Positions 11,808 to 20,597 of a stretch of DNA of 64,000 nucleotides are shown here, piece after piece. The DNA comes from Trichobilharzia szidati (Eukaryota > Platyhelminthes > Trematoda > Strigeidida > Schistosomatidae), in contig OX235279.1 in NCBI GenBank assembly GCA_944472155.2, positions 155,580,199-155,644,198 on the forward strand, read 5' to 3'. The position numbers and the translations under genes are program-made. The notes under the pieces were generated by a model. The model ran no database searches. It worked only from the letters and a program-made list of their open reading frames with translations, and was not told where the DNA came from. Positions within the stretch are counted from its first letter, which is position 1, and each line of letters starts with the position of its first letter.

Positions 11808-12664
11808 ATTCTAAACAAAATCTAACCAGCGTGTCAATAATGCTCTTTTGTGGCAAACGAATATTTTATCTACTTGAGATGAATCCAGTATGTACTGAAA
11901 TAACTCTGGTCCTTCTTAAAAAGCAGCAGTGGATGCTGAACTTTGGCTAGGATGGTTGAAATAAGGCTGGTAAGATACTTCTGAAAAGGCATAGAAGCAG
12001 AGCAGGGTGCTTAATTAGTCCCAGTCATGCTGATAAACCACAACACAGTTCAAGTTTTTGCATATAATCAAACAGCTGCAGAGCAGTTTTGGAGTTTAAT
12101 TACTAGTTAAGAATTGGCAAGATTTAATTCAGCATTATAGTAATATTAAGAGGCTACAATTAAATATCATTTTGTGCTGTGATCACCATACTATATAAGC
12201 ATAGTATACGTGAATTAGCTCAATGATTTCAGGTTTACCATAATCGTCAACTACCAACTTAATAACTGTGAACTTCAGACCCAAAATAGGCCTCATAGTA
12301 GCATCTGCCCAAGCTTACAATAATTCTAAACTTATTCTAACCTATTCTTCGATAATGCCCTCTTATGGTGAATAAAGGTTCTGTCTACCCACTCTCTTCT
12401 GAAGTAACGCTAGTATGTGCTTAATATGTCTTGTGAGGGCAGGAAAAACTCTGAGAAGCAGACCCGGTAGGTTCTGATCTACTCCTGAAAATGCCTAGAA
12501 AAAGAACACGGTGCTGAATTATTGCCAGTCATACTGAAAACCAGCACTGAGTTCTAGTCTGTACCATTAAAGAATCCATTTCAGAACAGATTCAGAATTT
12601 ACTCACTATAGAATGTTAGAAATATTTCAGAATTAGTGAGATTTAATTCAGCATTATAGTAAGC
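11808..12664. repeat. Two-unit direct repeat, about 350-bp unit
   Basis: Unit 1 is about 11808-12148 and unit 2 about 12315-12664. They share the opening 'ataattctaaac', a central 'gtgctgaatta' / 'gtgcttaatta' with 'ccagtcat-ctgataaacca', and the identical end 'agatttaattcagcattatagtaa'. About 165 bp separates them. There is no coding potential and the family is not recognised. Confidence 0.65.
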
Positions 12665-12889
12665 TTGGGTAGTGACAGATTTGACCTCAACACTTTGAAA
12701 TATGCAAAACATCCAAAAAACCTTGCAATTTCAGGGGCAAACGAATTCAAGAAACAATACAACCAATAGACGCAGGGACCCATCATAACCTTGAAACTGG
12801 ATATACTGTCTTTCCTACTACACCTACCACATGTAACGCGGCCTTCAGTTGTAACGCGTGTTTCCGACTAAATTAAACAACAATGGTGC

Positions 12890-13310
12890 CCAGGTTTATA
12901 AAATAAATAAATAAATAATAGTATATTCTCGTTTTGTACATGAGGGACGCCAGTTTACAGGCATCATCAATATGATAAATTACATATACGATTAGTAAAC
13001 ATATTTAATAATAGTAATTTAATAAAATACATTTTTCCTACCTGTGTAGGACACACCAATTGTACAGGCATGGATAAGTATTATTTAAATTACATAAATT
13101 TGGTTCATGGTAAAATTATAAGGTTGCAGTCATTTTGTCTATGGGAACAATATGATAACTAGTCATTCAATGGAGCACATCAAGAAATATAGAAATATTG
13201 TCTTCGCATTAACAAAAAAAACCCAAGTATGTTTTGGATGGATTACAAATACTTGGGAAAAAAATAAAGCTTGAAGTAATTCCTCCATATAACTTTGGTG
13301 TGTACGGCAT
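12890..13310 (-). mobile_element. CR1-like 3' UTR fragment
   Basis: The reverse complement matches the CR1 3' UTRs at 5720-6100 and 16845-17110. It carries 'aagctttatttttttccca', 'gttaatgcgaagacaatatt', 'tatccatgcctgtacaattg' and the terminal 'gatgatgcctgtaaactggc', and ends in TTATTTATTTATT (12898-12915 on +). It is a 5'-truncated insertion with no coding part. Confidence 0.7.
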
Positions 13311-13569
13311 CGAGTCTTATTCTTGATAATAATTTAAAATAAGTAATCCACTTGTATACTTTTGTCAGCATTTTCTTCGTAACATCACAAGTGAATAGTA
13401 CTCAAGGTAGACTAATAATAATGGTAGTTTATATTTTCTTATAAACGGGTGTTTTCAAGAAATGCAAGCTATTTTGCAGACAAGATCAGTTATGTTTCTT
13501 TTACCTATGTTAAGTGTACTTACTGACATTATTCCATTACCTTTCCTCGCATAAATATCCTATGTAAGT

Positions 13570-13650
13570 GAAAACTTGTAAATATACTTACTCCATACGC
13601 ATATTATTTATCATATCGATGATGCCTGTAAACTGGCGTTCCTCATAGCA
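13570..13650 (+). repeat. CR1-like 3' terminal segment, inverted to the 12.9-kb copy
   Basis: About 80 bp ending in 'gatgatgcctgtaaactggc' is the inverted counterpart of 12944-13020. The A/T tail seen in the other copies is absent. The interval 13310-13570 shows nothing recognisable. Confidence 0.5.
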
Positions 13651-13979
13651 AAAGCCGAGAAAATATTAATAACTGCACTTGTACGAAGAAATGTTTTAGA
13701 AACGTGGCCCATAATCCTCAAGGACAACATGTTGGAAAGCAACAAATGAATATCAGAGAAACCTCATGCAAAATGTCATCAATTTCTAGCGTACCGTGTC
13801 AGCAGATGGTCTAAGGACTCCTTGCTCATGCCGATCTTTCCTCATTGATAGCCAGTTTTGATATTCTTGCAATGATTTCCCGTAGACATAAATGCATTCA
13901 GTTCGTTAGGAAACGTCGCACTCCATACCAGCTTTAGTATCTGCAACTTAACACCTTACTGTTAATAACACTTTCATCT

Positions 13980-16900
13980 GAGTTTTCAGGGAGTGACCAC
14001 AAAACAGTGCTGTGTGCACTGCCACTTCCGTCAAGTAGCAATGCAACCCCTACCCCTACTTCACAACAAATAACTTACAGGAACTACAGTAAGGCAGACT
14101 GGACTCTAGTAAAATCAATGCTAAGATCCTCAGAATGGGGCGAGTACTTCTATACTGATAGCCTCTCGAAAGCTCTAGACATCTTTTACTATAACTCCAA
14201 CACATGCTTAGATGCTGTCATCCCACTTCAAACACTAAAGTTTTCCCCACATAGAAAGTCATTCATACAGCCAAAGGATCGTAGGAAACTGAAGAGACTG
14301 TCAACAAGTTACTTCAGGCGACACGACTTTAGTACACTAGGGTCAATACTTAGTACTCTTAGCTCCATCTCGCAAGCTCATAACTTGCGTATGAGAAATG
14401 AAGAATGCACCGCACTGGCCAGCACCACCAGAGTAGGTGCTCTCACAGAAATCCTAAACAAACGAATGAATCGCCAAAGCCATAAAATTTCTCTCCTTAT
14501 AAACAAGGGCAAACTATACAGCAACCATGCAGACATGTGTGAACTGTTTAAAGAGACGTTTGCAGCTAACTACCTTAAGCCTACAAGTCCACTTCTCGGT
14601 TTACAATCTACAATAGAACTCCCTTCATCTTCAACGCTGAAACAAATCACTACAGTTCATTTCACTTATTCTAATATTAACCAAGCCATTAATACTCTTA
14701 AAAGCCCTAGTAGTGCTGGTTTTGACGGTATACCATCGTATCTTTATAAACACGGTGGTTCTGACATTTCCGTTTTATTACTTAAGATTTTTACAATGTC
14801 CCTAGAAAGCCAAACGTATCCAGATAAATGGAAAACGACATTTATAGTACCTAAACACAAATCCGGATCAAAAACTGAAGTCAACAACTATAGGCCAATC
14901 AATATTACACCCATAGTATCTAGAATCATTGAAAGAATAGTTAAAGATGATATCCTCAAACATATGCTCAGCTGCAATATTCTAAGTCCCAACCAACATG
15001 GATTCCTAAAATCCAGATCATGCATGACATGTCACCTTGACTTCTTTAACTATATAACTAGCAGCCGAGACAAACAACAACTAGTACTAGTCATCTACTT
15101 CGACATATCCAAAGCCTTTGACCGCGTTGACCATTTGCTTCTAATAAATAAGCTGAACTCCTTGGGAATACGTAACCCATTATTAGGATGGATTGAATCA
15201 TTCCTTAACAATAGGTCCCAAGTAGTTAGACTAGGTTCTGTAAACTCTAAACCTAGTCCAGTCACTTCTGGAGTAGTTCAAGGTAGCGTCTTAGGCCCCC
15301 TCCTATTCACTCTATATGTCAACGACATATGCAGCTGTTTCTCACTTGGCAAACCATTCATCTTTGCAGATGATCTTAAAGTAGCTTACACATTCCATTG
15401 TGATGACTTAGGGTACTTTCAGAAAGCTGTTCAGGAAGAACTAGATAGAGTAACTGCATGGTCCTCCACATGGAACCTAAAATTCAACCTTAAAAAATGT
15501 GGTTGGATCTGTTTCGGTGCACCCTCAATAAATATTAAACTGGTACTTGAATCTCTTGACTTGCCTAAACTCCAAAGTGTTGTTGACCTAGGACCCAGGT
15601 ACTCTAGTGACTTGACATTTTCTGAGCAAGTGGCGACACAGACGCGTAAATCGAGGACGCTATTAGGATGCATACTCAGGAATTTCCACAACTACGAGGC
15701 GAAACTATTATTATATAAAACTTGTGTCAGACCACTACTTGAATATTGTCCATTTATTCTCAGCAGCACTCGCGTAAGTGACAAACTTAAAATAGAAAGT
15801 GTCCAACGATACTTCACGTCTAAACTACTAGGATTTGACTGCGAAAAGGACTACACATCAAGGTGTATAACTCTAGGTATCGACCAACTCTGGATGAGAC
15901 GACTGAGCATTAACCTAACATTCTTCTTTAAAGTCTTGCATAAAATATCATTCTCAGACAGCAAGGAGATACAGTTCTCACCGGAAGGCTCTTACAACCT
16001 TCGTAACCAAACGTGCGCAGTATCTAGGAAAAACTGTAAGACAGCACTCCGTGCAAACTTCTTCATAGTCATGTATTCTAAGATCTGGAACAGTTTGCCC
16101 GTAGAAATAAGGACCTGTCACTCTATTATAACCTTCAAACGCTTGCTATATAAACTGTTTCATCCCAGTGACTATGCCAATCACACCGCACCACTTATTT
16201 CCAAAACGCATGAGCTATTAGAACACTATAACGCCTAGACTCATTACTAAATATTACGACACTAAATAAACTCTAAGACTTCGCAAAATTACATGAAAAA
16301 CAACTAGATTATGGGTAGTGTTTACTATACAATGATATACATTTATAAACATTTATATGTACATAAAATAATAATGTTCTTTCCATATTTACATACTTTA
16401 TCTCCCTGCTGAGCGTAATCTTCCATATACCTCCTGGTCGAGGTCGAACAACCCAACATCTAAACTGAAATGACCATTTAAGTAAATTCAAACTCAAATT
16501 CCATGAACGATCCGATGCAACCAATTGAAAACGCTGGCTAACATTCTGTACAAGGAGTATTCTTGATCTGATATAAAGAAACAACTGGTTTTCAAGTAGT
16601 TTTCAATGTATTACTCAACTTACATGTACAGTCTGTCAAGCTGACGCAAATGGCGCAAATGGATAGTTCTAGAATCGACCTCGGCCCCATTTGATGCAGT
16701 AAAACAATCAAACATGAACTTATCTACTTTTCATATCAAAGATCAAATTTCTTTCCTATTATAAAACTGCGATTAGACTGGTGAAAAAAATGGAATAAAT
16801 ACATTATTGACCCAAAATAATACATCAATAAACTTTATCTCAAGGATGCTGCTCACAACAAAGTTATATAGGAGAATTGACTTCAAGCTTTATTTTTCCC

Positions 16901-17115
16901 AGATATTTGTATTACATTCATCTGAAGTCTGGGTTTTTTGTTAATGCGAAGACAATATTTCTATATCTCTTTATGTGTTACACAGACAGACTATTTTGCA
17001 GACTGTTCTGACTGACTCTAATGTTAGATTGAACAAACAAACTGTAATTTATATAATAACTTATCCATGCCTGTACAATTGGTATGTTCCTGCAAAAACA
17101 GGAATAAATATATAT
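13980..17115 (+). mobile_element. CR1-like LINE, 5'-truncated, with long open ORF2 and 3' UTR
   Basis: The element enters within the end of the endonuclease domain ('SDHKTVLCALPLPSS', from about 13990). It continues through the complete RT ORF to 16238 and into a 3' UTR. The UTR shares 'gacttcaagctttattttt' (about 16880) and 'gttaatgcgaagacaatatt' (about 16940) with the other CR1 3' ends. It finishes near 17110 after 'tatccatgcctgtacaattg' and an AATAAATATATA stretch. The segment 16260-16840 is UTR or unassigned. Confidence 0.8.
14007..16238 (+). CDS. CR1-like reverse transcriptase (ORF2, N-terminus missing)
   Basis: This is 743 codons without a stop. It is the RT part of a non-LTR polyprotein, which copies element RNA into a nicked chromosomal target. 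RT blocks appear in order: 'PSSAGFDGIPSYLYKHGGSD' before block 1; 'WKTTFIVPKHKSGS' and 'NNYRPINITPI'; motif A 'VIYFDISKAFDRVDH' with the catalytic Asp at residue 366; motif B 'GVVQGSVLGPLLFTLYVNDI', where the usual Pro of VPQG is Val; motif C 'FADDLK' with the Asp pair at residues 455-456. A thumb and the C-terminal region 'RNFHNYEAKLLLYKTCVRPL' and 'IWNSLPVEIRT' follow. The start is the first Met in the open frame, not a native start, because the 5' endonuclease is cut off. The frame is intact amid decayed relatives, so the insertion is fairly recent, but it cannot be autonomous. Confidence 0.85.
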   Translation: MLCALPLPSSSNATPTPTSQQITYRNYSKADWTLVKSMLRSSEWGEYFYTDSLSKALDIFYYNSNTCLDAVIPLQTLKFSPHRKSFIQPKDRRKLKRLSTSYFRRHDFSTLGSILSTLSSISQAHNLRMRNEECTALASTTRVGALTEILNKRMNRQSHKISLLINKGKLYSNHADMCELFKETFAANYLKPTSPLLGLQSTIELPSSSTLKQITTVHFTYSNINQAINTLKSPSSAGFDGIPSYLYKHGGSDISVLLLKIFTMSLESQTYPDKWKTTFIVPKHKSGSKTEVNNYRPINITPIVSRIIERIVKDDILKHMLSCNILSPNQHGFLKSRSCMTCHLDFFNYITSSRDKQQLVLVIYFDISKAFDRVDHLLLINKLNSLGIRNPLLGWIESFLNNRSQVVRLGSVNSKPSPVTSGVVQGSVLGPLLFTLYVNDICSCFSLGKPFIFADDLKVAYTFHCDDLGYFQKAVQEELDRVTAWSSTWNLKFNLKKCGWICFGAPSINIKLVLESLDLPKLQSVVDLGPRYSSDLTFSEQVATQTRKSRTLLGCILRNFHNYEAKLLLYKTCVRPLLEYCPFILSSTRVSDKLKIESVQRYFTSKLLGFDCEKDYTSRCITLGIDQLWMRRLSINLTFFFKVLHKISFSDSKEIQFSPEGSYNLRNQTCAVSRKNCKTALRANFFIVMYSKIWNSLPVEIRTCHSIITFKRLLYKLFHPSDYANHTAPLISKTHELLEHYNA

Positions 17116-17289
17116 ATCTTCATGCGTATTCGACATATTCCCTTTCCCATACCTTAGAAATATTGGTCCATAAAGGTTCTCATTAATCTCAATGTTTATA
17201 TCTAATAAAAGTCCACCTTTGGAATAATTTGAAGGGTTCTGGTTAGCAACGACCTGATCCGGTGTGGATTATTCATGGATAGCTGAGGG

Positions 17290-17810
17290 CATGCTGCTTG
17301 CAAACCTTTTAACGCTGCAGTTCAATCAGTGAATCTGTCCAGTGAATTGTGAAAGAAAGTGGTACGCGCAGCTGCCACCGCATGTGTTTACCAATGCTAA
17401 GACATAGTACATCAGCTATTAATTCCAATGTAGGTATAGTTACAGGTTTCAGTGATGTGAATCTAGGTTTGGCCAACATCAGTGACAGCACCATATGCGA
17501 ACTCTGGATCGTTGGTGAAATATTGAGGCCGAACAGTTAGTATTTCTCAGGAAGTGGATATAACACATCATGGAATCTGAATTTTGTTCAAATAATTGAT
17601 ATTCTCATACCAACTATTTCATGCGGAAGGATAGCTTTCAGGTAAATCTGTCTCCCACTCTAATATCCCTCCACAGGTGTCTAGCGAAATTGATTAGGAA
17701 AGCGAAAGCAATGGCAGTACAATTCCAACTGGGTCAAATATCGAAGCTGGATATGATAAGTAAATTCATACGTCCGAAAAAGGATGCCTCCGCTTAATGC
17801 ATTTCATGCT
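17290..17810 (-). pseudogene. BEL/Pao-type pol remnant
   Basis: The - strand contains 'PVTIPTLELIADVLCLS' followed by 'FTIHWTDSLIELQR'. These resemble the conserved segment between RT and RNase H in BEL/Pao LTR elements (P-x-T-I-P-R-L-E-L ... W-T-D-S). Just upstream in another frame 'EFAYGAVTDVGQT' fits the preceding Pao block. Frames are broken and no LTR was identified. Confidence 0.55.
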
Positions 17811-19015
17811 ATGTCCAATGTTCTCTCGTTCTTTCTCTGGATAGAAGAATGTGGATATTTTTCCCTGCACGGTTGTCTTATGAAATAGACTTCATTAATT
17901 ATCTGTTGTTACTCGTCCGTTTAGTCAGATTAAGAACTACCAGTCTTAGAATCTGCTCTTGTGGGGGATAAACTAGCTTACCGTCGTCCAATGGGCTAAT
18001 GCTTGCAAGCAGATTGTCAAACTTAAACTGTTCTCTTGCTACTTAAATGACATGCTTATGGAACTCATTAACGTTGTAAGAAATCGTCATCTGTGAAGCA
18101 GACGTCACGCAAATATATATATTATTTATCTACTCCACCTTCGAATTCTATTAACCTTATCATTCACTTGATGTTTTAGCCCTCCAAATACAAATTGTGG
18201 TCTGACTAAACAAACTGAATGGATACTTCTTCCCTCTCATTTTCGTTGCTTTCTGTTATCTTTTGAAATGACAATAGTGGTGATTGTAATCATTGTTAAG
18301 AACATGCAACTGCATCGTAGATGTGCTAAATGTTTAGTGCTGTTCAATTCAAAGTTGAACGTTTCTTCTCTCAAATTTTTGGCTTCTACTCAGTATTAGA
18401 AATTGCCCTAATGTCGTAAACTCTGTGGCTAAAGTCATTCCAAAATTCAGCATTCAGTTTCTCCAAGAAGTATATCCAAGCGAATGATGATGAATGCATT
18501 TATCAATGAAGTGTTAACAGAATGCAAAATAAGTGGCACTGACGAAATCACTTTCTTCGGCTGCGAACCCTTTGAAGCCATCGGAATTAGTGATCACCTA
18601 AGGAAAGAAAGCAAAAGTCGGAAGGATGTGTGCGTAATTATTACTATCAGTGTAATAATTATTGTGTAAAAATGCAAAGAAATGATACAAATTCGTTAAC
18701 TTACTATGCAATTGCGTAACTCAATATTTTTGACTCAGAAGGAATTGGATATTGCAACAATCTTTAAACCTCACGTTCAACACGTTAAAAAGTGCTGAAC
18801 AGTGTGTCTATATGATGTGAAGATGTTTCCGCGGATTTTCATTGAACACATGTGTATAAAACAGTTTTATATCAACTGTAAGAAGCAAGTCATGAAAATG
18901 AAAATAATAACAAAGAGAGTGGACACAAATGTTGGATAAAAGTCATTACCTATCTGCCCACAACGGTTTTTAAGTAATTCAAATGGAGACAGGCATTAAT
19001 GGAAGTTATTTACTT
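17810..19015. other. Unassigned intergenic DNA
   Basis: There is one 61-codon + strand frame at 18484 with no recognisable similarity. Nothing else is supported. Confidence 0.3.
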
Positions 19016-19019
19016 CCCA

Positions 19020-19840
19020 GGTATAAGAAACAACCTCTTTTACCTACCTGGGAAGCATCGTTTCAACTACAGGCGTAACTGACCAGGACATCAAAGCAAG
19101 AATCGGGAAAGCAAGACAAGCTTTCACCATTCTCAAGTCTGCGTGGAGGTCAACAGCACTCAGCATCAAAAATAAGATCCGGATTTTCAACTCCAATGGG
19201 AAGTCAGTGCTACTTAACATACGGATCAGAGACTTGGCGCGTCATGAAGAGCACCTCAAACAAACTACAGACCTTCATTAACAGCTGTCTTCGCTCAATA
19301 CTCAGTGGTTAGGACTCTCGCCGACCATGCACATGGTCCGTGGTTCTATCCTCTGCCGGCGCACACCCGATATCTATGGTCGGCCTGAATTTGGGCTACC
19401 GATATCCATGCTGAAAATTCCATACTTGTACTGAAAATACGGTGTGAAATCAAGCTGTAAATCAAAATAAAAAAAATAAAAATCAGATGGCCAGAAAAGA
19501 TCAGCAACAGGAATCTTTGGGAACGAACCAACCAGGAACCGATTGTGAAACAAATAGGCAGGAAGAAATGGAGATGGATTGGCTGGCCATACTCTGAGGA
19601 AACAAACCATCAAGTGACATCACTAGGCAAGCCATTGCTCGAGTGGAACCCGAAAGGGAAGCGGCGAGTTGGTCGTCGGTGCAAGAGTGACTTGGAGGAG
19701 GTCATGTGAAGAGGAGATGAAAACGTGTGGGCAGACATGGAGCCAGGTGAAGACTCTAGCAGAGAACCGAACGCAATGGAGACGCACGGCTGAAGCCCTA
19801 TGTTCCTCTAGGAATTAAAGGATACAATAATAATAATTTA
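19020..19840 (+). mobile_element. RTE-like LINE (family B) 3' part, split by a SINE
   Basis: The left half (19020-19302) reads in frames as the RTE C-terminal region: 'FYLPGKHRFNYRRN' in decayed form, then 'DIKARIGKARQAFTILKSAW', 'LSIKNKIRIFNSN' and 'YGSETW'-like text. The right half (19483-19840) continues with 'IRWPEKISNRNLWERTNQEP' and 'KWRWIGWPYSEE', and ends at 'ggaattaaaggatacaata' plus ATA repeats. The same family recurs at 38.1, 47.7, 51.5, 54.4 and 59.1-61.3 kb. Confidence 0.75.
19303..19482 (+). mobile_element. tRNA-derived SINE, copy 1 (inside RTE)
   Basis: This is homologous throughout to the SINE at 19951-20132, but lacks the first 12 or so bases of the tRNA-like head and has a mutated B box ('tggttctatcctc'). 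The tail ends in an A-rich run with T interruptions. It interrupts the RTE reading frame between 'cgctcaatactc' and 'agatggccag'. No clean target duplication was found. Confidence 0.7.
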
Positions 19841-19950
19841 CTTCATTTAATGAGGGGAAAAAGTGGTACTGTAACTGCTCGTTCATATTACGTTATGTCC
19901 GTCCAGACATGAACTCCATTTTCGCTTGTATTTACGGATCCCATTGACGT

Positions 19951-20132
19951 GCGTCGGTGGCATAGTGGTTAGGACTCTCGCTGACCATACACATGGTCCG
20001 GGGTTCGATCTCCTGCCGGCGCACACGCGATATCTGTGGTATGCCTGAATTTGGGCAACCGATATCCATGCTGAAAATTCCACACTTGTACTGAAAATAC
20101 GGTGTGGAATCAAGCTGCAAATCAAAAAAAAT
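19951..20132 (+). mobile_element. tRNA-derived SINE, copy 2
   Basis: The head is tRNA-like. The acceptor strand GCGTCGG (19951-19957) can pair with CCGGCGC (20016-20022) allowing one G-T. The A box 'tggcatagtgg' (19958-19968) and B box 'ggttcgatctc' (20002-20012) fit the pol III consensus. The body continues to a 3' tail, 'ctgaaaattccacact-gtac-tggaat-aagc', closely resembling the 3' end of the LINE family at 42.8 and 55.5 kb, and ends in A8. The fold of the anticodon arm is not canonical, so this is a SINE and not a tRNA gene. Confidence 0.75.
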
Positions 20133-20390
20133 TGTGTAGTCACACGAACAAGTATCACACTTCCCTCACTAGAAGTAGACAATGAGTGTCAGCTGATCGA
20201 AAAGCCTACAGCCAAGTACTGGCTGCCAGTGTTTAGTGATTTAGATACAGAACTACTCGCATAAAAATAAGGCCACTTTTAATTCACCTCTTAACCACCT
20301 TTAATATCTAACATTGGAATTTTTTTACCAAAAAGAAGACTAGCTTGTTTAAATCTGTTACCCAACTATTCAGCGCGTTCGTTGAATGTT

Positions 20391-20597
20391 ATGTCCGGAG
20401 TAAGGTTAGAGAACTCAGATGTTTTTGAACGTGTTGGTGGAGAGGCATATGGACGATCAGATGAAAGTGCACAGATGGACTCAAAGGACAATGGTCCTCA
20501 TTATACAATTCAAGGAGTTCTGCATTTCCTGCAAACAGAATGGACACGCCTGGAGATGCAACGTTCTCAGTGGGAAGTGGAACGAGCAGAGCTACAG
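20391..20597 (+). CDS. STRN: Striatin exon 1
   Basis: Encodes residues 1-69 and ends in phase 0 at cag|gttagc. It contains 'GVLHFLQTEWTRLEMQRSQW', the striatin N-terminal signature. In vertebrate striatin the equivalent segment is FLQHEWARF, described as caveolin-binding; here its last aromatic is Leu. Confidence 0.93.

Noticed and set aside
19951..20022. A functional tRNA gene
   Set aside because: Acceptor pairing and A/B boxes are good, but the anticodon arm is not canonical and the sequence continues into a repeat body with an A-rich tail found in a second copy. It is a SINE head.
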